In this document: positions 5,826 through 14,101 of the stretch, in pieces
Layout of the letters: every line of letters starts with the position of its first letter
Numbering within the stretch: the stretch's first letter is position 1
Assembly: GCA_910579415.1 (NCBI GenBank)
Contig: CAJTUY010000001.1
Coordinates: 1-20,210, forward strand
Length of the DNA stretch: 20,210 nt
Source of the DNA: an uncultured Clostridia bacterium
GTDB taxonomy: Bacteria > Bacillota > Clostridia > UBA1381
Reading direction: 5' to 3'
Translations under genes and position numbers: made by a program
Notes under the pieces: generated by a model
Databases searched by the model: none
Seen by the model: only the letters and a program-made list of their open reading frames with translations
What the model was told of the DNA's origin: nothing

Positions 5826-8207
5826 TTATCTCAATTGTGCGCCAAGCTGATGTTCAAGGTTTTTAACAGCTTTGTCAAATACTTTTTGAACTTCATCGCC
5901 TGTAAGACTTCTGTCAGATGCGCGGTAAACTGCATTATAGGCAACGCTCTTTTTACCTTCAGGTATCTGCTCGCCCTCGTATACGTCAAATAAGCTTATA
6001 CTTTCAAGCAGCTTGCCAGAAGCTTTTTTAACGATTTCCTCAATATCCGCAACAGGTACAGTCTTGTCAACAAGCATGGCAATATCACGCGTTACAGCAG
6101 GATATTTGGGAAGCTCTTTGAATTTAATATCTGTCTTTATATTAAGGAATATATTTTCAAAATCAAGCTCACCGACATAAACGGAAGTTTCAAGCCCGTA
6201 CTTTCTGCAAACAGCAGGATGAATTTCTCCGATTATGCCGAGCGTTTTGCCGCCTGCCATGATTTTTGCGCAGCGTCCGGGATGGAAGGTCGGATTATCA
6301 TTTACAGCGGTATATTTCACGTTCTGAACATTAAGTCCGGCAAACAATTCCTCGCATATTCCTTTAATATCAAAGAAATCCGCATTATTTCCGTACATTC
6401 CCATTGTGATTTTATACGGTTCATCCGGAAGCTTTTTATCGTCTGACGGAATAAATACCTTGCCTATCTCAAACAGCTTTGCCGATGGATTTCTATAATT
6501 GTAATTCCTTGATAAAATGTCAAGCATACTTGCAATTGTTGTAGTACGCATTATTGAAGTGTCTTCGCCGAGCGGATTTGAAATCTTTACGGCGTTTCTG
6601 AGCGGACTGACGTCAGGAACATTAAGCTTGTCAAATACAGACGGACTTGTAAATGTGTAGGTATAAATTTCGTACATGCCGTGAGCTGTCAGTATCTCCA
6701 TAATGCTGTCCTGCGCCGCCTGTCTGTCTGTTTTCTTGCCGCAGGTTGCTTCGCCTGAAAGCAGTGTAACAGGTATTTTGTCATAACCGTAGAAACGCGC
6801 TACCTCCTCAGCAATATCTGCCTCGCCCTCAAGGTCGGGACGGAAGGATGGAGGAGTAACAGTCATATTATTAAGGTCGGTTTTAATTTCGAGCGCGTCA
6901 AAATATTTAACCATTTGTTCGGTTGAAATATCTGTACCCAAAAATGTGTTAATTTTATCGGGACGGAACGGAAGTGTTTTCATATCCGTTACATTACCCA
7001 TAACGTCAATCATACCGCCGACATTTTCACCGCAGCCCAGTTCCTCGACAAGCTGACATGCGCGTTCAACGGCAGGGACGGTATTGTTGTAGTCAAGTCC
7101 TTTTTCATAGCGTGACGAAGCTTCGGTCCTAAGACCTACTCTCTGCGCGGTAAGTCTTACAGAAGAACCGTCAAAGGTTGCGCTTTCAAAAATGACTGTT
7201 GTCGTATCGTCCTTAACCTCACTGTTGAAACCGCCCATTACGCCTGCAATGGCAACGGCTCTTTTGCCGTCCGCAATTACAAGGTCGTCGTTTGTAAGCG
7301 TCCTGTCCTGCTCGTCAAGGGTTTTTATAACTTCGCCGTTTTCTGCGCGGCGCACTATAATTTTGTTATCCGCCAAATCTCTTAAATCAAAAGCGTGCAT
7401 CGGCTGACCGTATTCAAGCAGAACATAGTTTGTAATATCTACAATATTGTTGATAGGTCTTACACCGCATGCACGAAGTCTTTCCTGCATCCAGCTTGGA
7501 GACGGTCCGATTTTGACGTTTTTCACCATTCTCGCGCAGTAACGCTGACATTTATCCTTGTCAAGCACTTCAACGCTTATTGTATCGCTGATATTTTCAC
7601 CATTCTCGGAGAATTTAACCTCAGGAACAGTAAACTTTTTATCAAAGGTAGCCGCAGTTTCCCGCGCAAGACCGATTATACTGAAGCAGTCGGGGCGGTT
7701 AGAGGTTATTTCAAATTCAACAACTGTTTCATTCATGCCGAAAATGTCTTTAATATCTTTGCCGACAGGAGTGTCGTCAGGCAAAATTAAAATTCCGTAT
7801 TCAGGCGTAAAACCTAACATATCCTCTGTTATACCGAGTTCATCGTGAGAGCATAGCATACCGCAAGATTCAACACCGCGCAGCTTGCCTTTTTTGATTT
7901 TTCCGTCGGGCAGAGTTGCTCCGACAAGTGCGGTAGGAACTATAATTCCTGCTTTTACATTCGGCGCGCCGCATACAATCTGTAAAATCTCGCCTGTACC
8001 TGCATCAACAGTGCATACATGCAGATGGTCGCTGTCAGGGTGGTCCTCGCAGGTAAGCACTTTACCTGCAACAACATTCTGTACATTTTCACCCATATTT
8101 TCAAAGCCCTCAACTTTAGAGCCTGACATTGTCATTCTGTCTGAATATTCTTTCGGTGTAACGTCTATATCCATATAGTCGTTAAGCCAGCTCATAGGTA
8201 AATTCAT
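5826..8207 (-). CDS. pheT: Phenylalanine-tRNA ligase beta subunit
   Basis: A 793-residue protein, the normal full length of bacterial PheT. With PheS it forms the alpha2-beta2 enzyme that charges tRNA-Phe. Order of parts: the N-terminal helix MNLPMSWLNDYMDID, the EMAP-type tRNA-binding OB domain (about 40-150; HPDSDHLHVCTVD, CGAPNV), the B3/B4 editing region (about 200-400; EITSNRPDCFSIIGLARE), the B5 DNA-binding-like fold (about 400-475), the inactive synthetase-like core, and the ferredoxin-like anticodon-binding domain at the end (KYPAVTRDIAMLVD onward). The ATG overlaps the stop of the upstream kinase gene by one base (TAATG), so it depends on coupled translation. It is the last gene of the T-box operon. 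Confidence 0.97.
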   Translation of the reverse strand: MNLPMSWLNDYMDIDVTPKEYSDRMTMSGSKVEGFENMGENVQNVVAGKVLTCEDHPDSDHLHVCTVDAGTGEILQIVCGAPNVKAGIIVPTALVGATLPDGKIKKGKLRGVESCGMLCSHDELGITEDMLGFTPEYGILILPDDTPVGKDIKDIFGMNETVVEFEITSNRPDCFSIIGLARETAATFDKKFTVPEVKFSENGENISDTISVEVLDKDKCQRYCARMVKNVKIGPSPSWMQERLRACGVRPINNIVDITNYVLLEYGQPMHAFDLRDLADNKIIVRRAENGEVIKTLDEQDRTLTNDDLVIADGKRAVAIAGVMGGFNSEVKDDTTTVIFESATFDGSSVRLTAQRVGLRTEASSRYEKGLDYNNTVPAVERACQLVEELGCGENVGGMIDVMGNVTDMKTLPFRPDKINTFLGTDISTEQMVKYFDALEIKTDLNNMTVTPPSFRPDLEGEADIAEEVARFYGYDKIPVTLLSGEATCGKKTDRQAAQDSIMEILTAHGMYEIYTYTFTSPSVFDKLNVPDVSPLRNAVKISNPLGEDTSIMRTTTIASMLDILSRNYNYRNPSAKLFEIGKVFIPSDDKKLPDEPYKITMGMYGNNADFFDIKGICEELFAGLNVQNVKYTAVNDNPTFHPGRCAKIMAGGKTLGIIGEIHPAVCRKYGLETSVYVGELDFENIFLNIKTDIKFKELPKYPAVTRDIAMLVDKTVPVADIEEIVKKASGKLLESISLFDVYEGEQIPEGKKSVAYNAVYRASDRSLTGDEVQKVFDKAVKNLEHQLGAQLR

Positions 8208-8722
8208 TATTCACTCAATCCTTCCAAAAATTTATTTATATCTTTTATGCTTTTTAAAATGCAGGTATTTTTACCGCTGTTTTTTTGTTGTTTTATTGCT
8301 TTGAGATATTCACGGCGTTTTTTTCGTCCTTTAAAAAATACCCACTTTGCAAATTCCAAATCGAACTTTTCGGTACAGCCCTCGCCCATATCGGGACGCG
8401 TTTTGCCTTTATACATACGGCTGCGTTTCCAAGCCTGGTAAATACAGGTGAAACGGTTTACATCTATGAAAATAACCGTATCTGCTTTTTCAAGGCGTTC
8501 ATTCCAGTATATATGATGGTAATTGCCTTCAATTATCCAGCGGTCACGCTCCAAAATGGGTTTAATCATTTCCCTTTTATATTCTCTCGTACTTTCAACC
8601 CAGTTCGGCAGCCAGTGCAGGCGGTCAAAATGAGTAGGTTCGATACCGAGTATTTCTCCCATTTTACGCGCAAGTGTGGACTTTCCGCCGCCCGAAAATC
8701 CGAAAATCATTATTCTATCCAT
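8207..8722 (-). CDS. FlaR-like P-loop nucleotide kinase (topology modulation protein family)
   Basis: A 171-residue cytoplasmic P-loop protein. The Walker A motif is GFSGGGKST (8-16). Further marks are HFDRLHWLPNW (about 32-42), DRWIIEGNYHH, a Walker B-like DTVIFIDV and the family signature GKTRPDMGEG(C)TEKFDLEFAKW. These match the adenylate-kinase-like proteins annotated as DNA topology modulation protein FlaR; the substrate of the family is not firmly known and the FlaR name is historical. The gene is wedged between pheS and pheT and overlaps each by one base (TGATG and TAATG), so it must be co-expressed with them under the T-box. In most bacteria pheS and pheT are adjacent. No base-composition shift marks it as a recent arrival. 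Confidence 0.85.
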   Translation of the reverse strand: MDRIMIFGFSGGGKSTLARKMGEILGIEPTHFDRLHWLPNWVESTREYKREMIKPILERDRWIIEGNYHHIYWNERLEKADTVIFIDVNRFTCIYQAWKRSRMYKGKTRPDMGEGCTEKFDLEFAKWVFFKGRKKRREYLKAIKQQKNSGKNTCILKSIKDINKFLEGLSE

Positions 8723-9741
8723 CAGAATTGACCTAAAAATCTCAAATCATTCTCAAAGAACAGACGTATATCGTTTATATCGTATTTGCCCATTGCCACT
8801 CTTTCAAGTCCCATTCCGAAAGCAAAGCCTGAATAAACTTCAGGGTCAATGCCGCAGTTTGCAAGTACCTTTGGGTGAACCATACCGCAGCCTAAGATTT
8901 CAATCCAGCCTTCACCCTTGCACATCGAGCAACCCTTGCCGCCGCAGGAAAAGCACGATATATCAGCCTCTGCCGAAGGTTCGGTGAACGGGAAATGGTG
9001 CGGACGGAAACGTACCTTTGTGCTTTCGCCGTACAGCTCCTTTAAAAATGTTTCGATAGTACCTTTCAAATCAGCCATTGTTACGCCCTTGTCAACAACA
9101 AGTCCCTCTATCTGGTGGAATACGGGTGAATGTGTCGCGTCAAGCGCATCACTTCTGTAAACCTTGCCGGGAGCGATAATTCTGATAGGCGGCTTGGTTT
9201 TTTCCATAACGCGTACCTGTATACCCGAGGTCTGCGTTCTTAAAACGGTATTGTCGTTTATATAGAATGTGTCCTGTGTGTCGCGCGCAGGGTGATTCGG
9301 TGGAATGTTCAGTGCCTCAAAATTGTAGTAGTCAAGCTCTACGTCAGGTCCTTCTGCGATTTCAAAACCCATTCCGATAAAGGTATTTTTAATATTGTTC
9401 ATTACTTTTGTAAGAGGATGTATTTCACCTGTTTGTTGTGCTTTTCCGGGCATTGTAACGTCCACAACTTCGGATTTTAGCTTTATTTCCTCCAATTTTG
9501 CCGCAAGCTCTGATTTTTTGGTATCAATATGATTTTCAATAGAAGAGCGGATTTCATTTGCAAGCGCGCCGATTTTGGGACGTTCTTCTGCCGATAATTG
9601 TCCCATACCTTTTAACACGGCGGTAAGCTCGCCTTTTTTGCCGAGAAAGCGTATGCGTGCTTCTTCAAGCGCGTCCATATCAGACGCATTTTGCAGCGTA
9701 TCAAGCGCCGCTTTTTTAATTTGTTCAAGTTTTTCCTTCAT
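8722..9741 (-). CDS. pheS: Phenylalanine-tRNA ligase alpha subunit
   Basis: A 339-residue catalytic subunit that forms Phe-AMP and transfers Phe to its tRNA. The N-terminal coiled coil is followed by the class II core: HPLTKVMNNIKNTFIGMGFE, FEALNIPPNHPARDTQDTFY, motif 2 at PGKVYRSDALDATHSPVFHQ and motif 3 at FGMGLERVAMGKYDINDIR. A cysteine cluster, CFSCGGKGCSMCKGEGW, is inserted before the GMVHP strand; it looks like a zinc knuckle and is common in clostridial PheS. I start at MKEKLEQIK because AAAGGAA lies about 9 bases upstream; the ATG six codons earlier would place that site inside the gene. It is the first gene of the pheS-kinase-pheT operon. Confidence 0.97.
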   Translation of the reverse strand: MKEKLEQIKKAALDTLQNASDMDALEEARIRFLGKKGELTAVLKGMGQLSAEERPKIGALANEIRSSIENHIDTKKSELAAKLEEIKLKSEVVDVTMPGKAQQTGEIHPLTKVMNNIKNTFIGMGFEIAEGPDVELDYYNFEALNIPPNHPARDTQDTFYINDNTVLRTQTSGIQVRVMEKTKPPIRIIAPGKVYRSDALDATHSPVFHQIEGLVVDKGVTMADLKGTIETFLKELYGESTKVRFRPHHFPFTEPSAEADISCFSCGGKGCSMCKGEGWIEILGCGMVHPKVLANCGIDPEVYSGFAFGMGLERVAMGKYDINDIRLFFENDLRFLGQF

Positions 9742-9842
9742 GTTACTGTTCCTTTCCAAAGTTTTTACGCTTATCAGAAATCCGCAAAGACAAACAGCCG
9801 CAAGACATAGTATTAGCGTATTTATGATAAGCGGATTGAATT

Positions 9843-9876
9843 AAAAAACACTTCGTCCCTAATTGGGACGAAGTGT
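9843..9876 (-). terminator. T-box terminator
   Basis: In minus-strand RNA, ACACUUCGUCCC and GGGACGAAGUGU form a 12-bp stem with a 5-nt loop, followed by UUUUU. The ACUUC in its 5' arm can instead pair with GAAGU just before the T-box sequence, which would form the antiterminator. Confidence 0.92.
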
Positions 9877-10102
9877 GTAAACTCCGCGGTACCACCCGAC
9901 TTCCGATAAAGTATCAGCGCTCGTTTGTGTGTAACGGCACAACCCGTCATTTGCTACGCACCAAAAGGCTTCACAAATGCAGCTCCGGAATGAAATTTCA
10001 ACCTCTGCTCTTACCGCATAAACTCACAGCTCAATAATTTATGCTCTCTCTGTGGTGAAACAGTGTCTACTTTGTTCCTTCATAGCCTTTAATATTTAAT
10101 TT
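9843..10102 (-). ncRNA. T-box leader, tRNA-Phe responsive
   Basis: The leader of pheS. The T-box sequence GGGTGGTACCGCGG lies at 9884-9897, just ahead of the terminator. Its UGGU bulge can pair with an ACCA tRNA end, fitting a tRNA with discriminator A such as tRNA-Phe. Stem I closes with AAAGGCT (10084-10090) and AGCCTTT (9964-9970). Above it, GGAA/TTCC and UUUCA-CC/GG-U-UGAAA flank an internal loop with AGUA on the 5' side. On the 3' side the loop begins with UUC (9992-9994) followed by A, which is the Phe specifier codon in the expected place. Uncharged tRNA-Phe should favour the antiterminator and so raise pheS, kinase and pheT expression. The T-box call is firm; the fold of Stem I was done by eye. 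Confidence 0.93.
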
Positions 10103-10108
10103 GGTTGC

Positions 10109-10137
10109 ATTATATCACTATTTTTTTAATTTGTCAA
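10109..10137 (-). promoter_or_regulatory. Promoter of the pheS operon
   Basis: Minus strand: perfect TTGACA (10132-10137), a 17-bp spacer and perfect TATAAT (10109-10114). Start is expected near 10102, just upstream of Stem I of the T-box. Confidence 0.85.
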
Positions 10138-10144
10138 TACTTTA

Positions 10145-10173
10145 TTGTCATAGCAGTGATTATATGTTATTAT
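10145..10173 (+). promoter_or_regulatory. Promoter of the SLH-GH5 gene
   Basis: TTGTCA (10145-10150), a 17-bp spacer and TATTAT (10168-10173), each one base from consensus. Only 7 bp separate its -35 box from that of the divergent pheS promoter. The leader would be about 15 nt. Confidence 0.5.
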
Positions 10174-10194
10174 AAAACAAGAGGAGGGATAATT

Positions 10195-11712
10195 ATGAAA
10201 AAGAAAATATTCATACTTACACTGATATTTGCGATATTCACATGTTCATGCGTATACGGATATTCCGACGTTAAGCAGTCGGACTGGTTTTATGACAATG
10301 TAACAAAAATGTCAGATATGGGGTACCTCGCAGGTTATGAGGACGGTACATTCCGCCCTTCGGGGATAATCACAAAGGCGGAGCTTGTTTCGGTAGCCGG
10401 ACGCGTATCGGGGCTTATACCATCGGCAGGTCAGACAAGCCATTGGGCGGCGCCTATGCTGCAAGCTGCGCTTAACTCCGGATTTTATGACTGGGACGAA
10501 GTGCCGCCGACAGGAGAAACGTATGATGAACCAATCTCGCGTCAGCTTGCAATAAAAATCATAATGAAAGCATTTTTGCCTGACAAAACAGGCGACTACA
10601 ATCAGGTATCGGGAAAGGTCAGAGATTTTTCACAGCTTGACGGAAGGTATTATGATACGGTGATTGCGGCGTATTCAAACGGTGTTGTATTTGGAGATGA
10701 CAACGGAAATCTCAATCCAAAGTCTAATCTTACGCGTGCGGAGGCGTGCGCAATAATAATGCGCGCCGCAGATATGAAAGGGGATACAAAACCATATGAA
10801 CCAACGCCTATACCTAAGCCTGTTAAGACGCGTAAAGGCGGCGTGAGCGAAAACGGCGCTTTGCATGTAGATGGTACGCAGCTTGTGAATGAGAGGGGAG
10901 AAGCTGTTGTGCTTCACGGTATGTCAAGTCACGGACTGCAATGGTTCGGTAATTTTGCCTCTGAAAATGCGATTGGGGAAACAGCTGATTACGGAGCAAA
11001 TCTTTTCCGCTGTGCTATGTATACGAGCGAGGGAGGATATATTTCAAATCCATCGGTAAAGGACACGCTTATAAATGCTGTGGACAGCGCAATCCGTCAG
11101 GATATGTACGTTATAATCGACTGGCACATACTGTCGGACGGTGACCCGATGACGTATGCTGATAAAGCTGAGGAATTTTTCGCAGAAATGGCGGAAAGGT
11201 ACGGCGATAATCCTGCTGTACTGTATGAGATATGTAATGAACCGAACGGCGACATAAGCTGGGACGAAAATGTTAAACCATACACGGAACGAATTATTCC
11301 TGTTATCCGCGCACACAGTAACGGTATTATATTAGTAGGAAGTCCGACTTGGAGTCAGGATTTGCATGAGGCGGCAAAAAATCCGATTGAAGCGGAAAAT
11401 ATAATGTATACCTGTCATTTTTATGCGGGTACACATACAGACTGGTTAAGACAGCGTATTGCTGACTGCGGTTTGCCTGTGTTTGTCAGCGAGTGGGGAA
11501 CAAGCGCGGCAGACGGTAACGGCGGTGTATATCTTGACGAGGCTAAGAAATGGATTGATTTTATGAATGAATACGGAATAAGCTGGGCAAACTGGTCGCT
11601 GTGTGATAAAAATGAGAGCAGCGCTGCGCTTGTAAGCGGCGCAGATGTTGACGACGGAATAAGTGAGGACGAACTCAGCGACAGCGGTAAATTTGTATTC
11701 GGCAATTTTTAA
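10195..11712 (+). CDS. SLH-anchored GH5 endoglucanase-like glycoside hydrolase
   Basis: A 505-residue secreted enzyme. I start at MKKKIFILTL, preceded by AGGAGGG; a longer frame upstream would overlap the promoter. Residues 1-22 are a signal peptide (likely cut after VYG). Three SLH repeats follow (about 23-70, 82-127 and 144-190; GYEDGTFRPSGIITKAE is typical), then a Pro-rich linker (PTPIPKPVK, 204-212). The GH5 barrel spans about 216-505: VLHGMSSHGLQWFG, FRCAMYT, DWHIL, YEICNEPNG with acid/base Glu349, HFYAG, and VSEWGT with nucleophile Glu433. This pattern fits subfamily GH5_2 cellulases acting on beta-1,4-glucan. No carbohydrate-binding module is present; the SLH repeats would fix it to the cell wall. 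The kinase-like gene follows after 62 bp without a visible terminator. Confidence 0.93.
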   Translation: MKKKIFILTLIFAIFTCSCVYGYSDVKQSDWFYDNVTKMSDMGYLAGYEDGTFRPSGIITKAELVSVAGRVSGLIPSAGQTSHWAAPMLQAALNSGFYDWDEVPPTGETYDEPISRQLAIKIIMKAFLPDKTGDYNQVSGKVRDFSQLDGRYYDTVIAAYSNGVVFGDDNGNLNPKSNLTRAEACAIIMRAADMKGDTKPYEPTPIPKPVKTRKGGVSENGALHVDGTQLVNERGEAVVLHGMSSHGLQWFGNFASENAIGETADYGANLFRCAMYTSEGGYISNPSVKDTLINAVDSAIRQDMYVIIDWHILSDGDPMTYADKAEEFFAEMAERYGDNPAVLYEICNEPNGDISWDENVKPYTERIIPVIRAHSNGIILVGSPTWSQDLHEAAKNPIEAENIMYTCHFYAGTHTDWLRQRIADCGLPVFVSEWGTSAADGNGGVYLDEAKKWIDFMNEYGISWANWSLCDKNESSAALVSGADVDDGISEDELSDSGKFVFGNF

Positions 11713-11774
11713 TGTTTAAGAACCGAGTTTGGTGGTATATATTAAGTACAGCATTAAAACGGAGGTGTGTATAC

Positions 11775-12329
11775 ATGAAGAAATTAGTTATAACTATTGC
11801 GCGAAGCTATGGAAGCGGCGGCAAGGAAATAGGAAAAGAGCTTGCAAAAGCTCTCGGTATAAACTACTACGGACGTGAAATTTTTGAAATTTCGCATGGA
11901 GATGATGCGGCAGTTTATTCCGTTGACGATGAAAGCATACACAACTCCTCACTTGAAGAAATGGACGCTATATTTAAACGTCAGGCTGAAACCATACGTG
12001 ATATAGCAGAAAAGGAAAGCTGTGTAATTGTGGGACGCTGTGCCGATTATGTGCTTCGGGATATGGATAATCTGGTAAGAGTATATCTCTATGCGCCTGT
12101 GCGTGACTGTATGCGACGTGTGATACGTCTTTACGAATTAAATCCTGAGGACGCAAAGTCGCTTGTACATTCAATGAATAAAACGCGCGGTGATTATTAT
12201 GAGCATAATACGGGTCAGAGTTGGTCAGACCCAACGCATTATGACTTGTGTCTTAATACCTCAGGACTCGGCGTACAGGAATGTATCGACGTTATAAAAA
12301 ATTATATCAAAACAAAAATTCATGAATGA
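11775..12329 (+). CDS. Cytidylate kinase-like family protein
   Basis: A 184-residue P-loop protein of the cytidylate-kinase-like family (Cytidylate_kin2 type). It opens with MKKLVITIARSYGSGGKEIG, where SYGSGGKEIG is the family form of the phosphate-binding loop, followed by LGINYYGREI and later CVIVGRCADYVL and VRVYLYAP, as in related proteins. True Cmk is longer (about 220 residues), so nucleotide phosphorylation is likely but the substrate is uncertain. GGAGGTG lies 8 bases before the ATG, which rules out the earlier in-frame ATG at 11712. It probably shares a transcript with the methyltransferase gene, whose ribosome binding site overlaps its stop codon. Confidence 0.8.
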   Translation: MKKLVITIARSYGSGGKEIGKELAKALGINYYGREIFEISHGDDAAVYSVDDESIHNSSLEEMDAIFKRQAETIRDIAEKESCVIVGRCADYVLRDMDNLVRVYLYAPVRDCMRRVIRLYELNPEDAKSLVHSMNKTRGDYYEHNTGQSWSDPTHYDLCLNTSGLGVQECIDVIKNYIKTKIHE

Positions 12330-12340
12330 GAGGCGCAAAG

Positions 12341-13111
12341 ATGCAGGAATGGAATGCAGAGCAATATACAAAATTTATTAAGGAGAGAACGCAGCCATCA
12401 ATTGATTTGGTAAATAGGATAGAAACAGATAATCCGTGTGAAATTATTGATATTGGCTGCGGACCGGGAAACAGCACAAAAGTGTTGGCGGACAGATTTA
12501 AGAGCGCGCATATAATCGGAGCCGATAAGTCACGCAATATGATTGATAAGGCAAAGACACAGTACCCTCAGCTTGATTTTATGCTTTTTGACGCGGATAA
12601 GGATTTCCCCGAGCTAAGTCAGAAATTTGATATTGTATTCTCAAATGCCTGTATTCAATGGATACCCAATCATCATAAACTTATTAAAAATATGATGGAC
12701 ATATTGAATGACGGTGGTATACTTGCGGTACAGACTCCTATGAACTATAAGGAGCCTATACATATTATAATTTCAGAGATTACAGAGAGCCGTAAATGGA
12801 AGGATAAATTCAAAAATCCGAGAGTATTTTATAATCTTGCGCAGGAAGAATATTTTGACCTGCTTTCCGAAACGGCGTCTGATTTTTCGGTATGGGAAAC
12901 GATTTACTGTCACAGAATGGCATCGCATAAAAGCATTATGGAATGGTATAAGGGTACAGGGTTAAGACCGTATCTCAATGCGCTTTCCGAAGCCGATGCG
13001 CGTGAGTTTGAAAGTGAAGTATATAATGAAATTGTAAAGGCATATCCGATACAGGTAAACGGTGAAATCATTTTCAGATTTCCAAGATTTTTCTTTATGG
13101 CTGTAAAATAA
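12341..13111 (+). CDS. tam: Trans-aconitate 2-methyltransferase-like SAM-dependent methyltransferase
   Basis: A 256-residue class I methyltransferase resembling E. coli Tam along its length. Tam methylates trans-aconitate, a by-product that inhibits aconitase. Visible: MQEWNAEQYTKFIKERTQP at the N-terminus, SAM-binding motif I IIDIGCGPGNSTKVL, acidic GADKS at the end of strand 2, FDIVFSNACIQWIPNHH (motif IV region), then GGILAVQTPMN. The start at 12341 is set by GAGAGG 7 bases upstream; an ATG five codons earlier overlaps the previous stop (ATGA). The Tam name is by resemblance; the substrate is not proven. It is the last gene of the plus-strand group and ends at a hairpin shared with cysK. 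Confidence 0.78.
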   Translation: MQEWNAEQYTKFIKERTQPSIDLVNRIETDNPCEIIDIGCGPGNSTKVLADRFKSAHIIGADKSRNMIDKAKTQYPQLDFMLFDADKDFPELSQKFDIVFSNACIQWIPNHHKLIKNMMDILNDGGILAVQTPMNYKEPIHIIISEITESRKWKDKFKNPRVFYNLAQEEYFDLLSETASDFSVWETIYCHRMASHKSIMEWYKGTGLRPYLNALSEADAREFESEVYNEIVKAYPIQVNGEIIFRFPRFFFMAVK

Positions 13112-13112
13112 A

Positions 13113-13145
13113 AAAGAGGAACTGCTGATAACAGCAGTTCCTTTG
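13113..13145. terminator. Terminator between tam-like gene and cysK
   Basis: AGGAACTGCT (13117-13126) and AGCAGTTCCT (13133-13142) form a 10-bp stem with a 6-nt loop. In minus-strand RNA it is followed by CUUUUUUAUUUU, a strong end for cysK. In plus-strand RNA it has only UUGUGUUAUU, so it is weaker there. Confidence 0.8.
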
Positions 13146-13150
13146 TGTTA

Positions 13151-14080
13151 TTAGGAGAACATGGGCGTTGACAAATATCTCTCGCCTGTGTCGGGAAGAA
13201 GTGCAACAATTATTTTGCCCCTGTTTTCGGGACGCTGTGCCAGTTCCGCCGCAGCCCATACAGCCGCTCCTGAGGAAATACCTACAAGAACGCCTTCGTT
13301 TTGTGCAATTTCTTTGCCTGTCTTAAAAGCATTATCGTTTTCGACAGTGATTATTTCATCATAAATTTTAGTATTCAATGTTTCGGGAACAAAGCCTGCC
13401 CCGATACCCTGTATTTTATGCGGACCTGCTTTGCCGCCTGACAGTACAGGCGATGACGCAGGTTCAGCCGCGACTATTTTAATATTCGGATTTTTTGACT
13501 TCAGATATGCTCCCACACCCGAAACCGTACCGCCTGTGCCTACTCCGGCAACAAAGATATCTACTTTTCCATCAGTATCCTCCCATATTTCAGGTCCCGT
13601 TGTTTTTTCGTGGTATGCGGGATTTGCAGGATTTGTAAACTGACCGGGTATAAAGCTGTTGGGAATTTCTTCTGATAGTTCTTCAGCTTTTTTGATTGCA
13701 CCCGTCATTCCTGCCGCGCCGTCTGTAAGCACAAGCTCGGCGCCGTATGCCTTTAAAAGATTACGTCTTTCAACGCTCATGGTTTCGGGCATCGTTATAA
13801 TAAGTCTGTATCCTCTTGATGCTGCTACTGCTGCCAGACCTATGCCGGTATTGCCTGAAGTGGGTTCTATTATAACAGTATCGGAATTGATTTTTCCCTG
13901 CTTTTCAGCTTCGTCTACCATAGCCTTTGCAATTCTGTCTTTGACAGAGCCTGCCGGATTGAAATATTCCAGTTTAGCTAAAACCGTTGCCTGCAATGAA
14001 TGTGATTTCTCATAATTTACAAGTTCAAGAAGTGGTGTGTGACCGATAAGGTCAGTTATTTTTTTATATATTTTTGACAT
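13151..14080 (-). CDS. cysK: Cysteine synthase A (O-acetylserine sulfhydrylase)
   Basis: A 309-residue PLP enzyme that makes cysteine from O-acetylserine and sulfide. The PLP lysine is K47 in NPAGSVKDR. The substrate loop is PTSGNTG (73-79), the phosphate-binding loop GTGGT (181-185), and the Ser near the C-terminus lies in LVGISSGA and LLPDTGERYLST. Length and motifs fit CysK rather than cystathionine beta-synthase or CysM, though substrate choice cannot be proven. AGGGG precedes the ATG by about 8 bases. It lies 21 bp downstream of metY and is probably co-transcribed with it, ending at the hairpin at 13113. In Bacillus, CysK is also the partner of the Rrf2-type regulator CymR, which is of interest given the Rrf2 gene at 4130. 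Confidence 0.95.
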   Translation of the reverse strand: MSKIYKKITDLIGHTPLLELVNYEKSHSLQATVLAKLEYFNPAGSVKDRIAKAMVDEAEKQGKINSDTVIIEPTSGNTGIGLAAVAASRGYRLIITMPETMSVERRNLLKAYGAELVLTDGAAGMTGAIKKAEELSEEIPNSFIPGQFTNPANPAYHEKTTGPEIWEDTDGKVDIFVAGVGTGGTVSGVGAYLKSKNPNIKIVAAEPASSPVLSGGKAGPHKIQGIGAGFVPETLNTKIYDEIITVENDNAFKTGKEIAQNEGVLVGISSGAAVWAAAELAQRPENRGKIIVALLPDTGERYLSTPMFS

Positions 14081-14101
14081 ACTAAATTCCCCTTTCTTAA
14101 T

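Noticed and set aside
13659..14015. Long plus-strand ORF antisense to cysK (and similar ORFs antisense to pheT, hisA and metY)
   Set aside because: These mirror strongly conserved enzymes on the other strand, lack ribosome binding sites and have no recognisable motifs.
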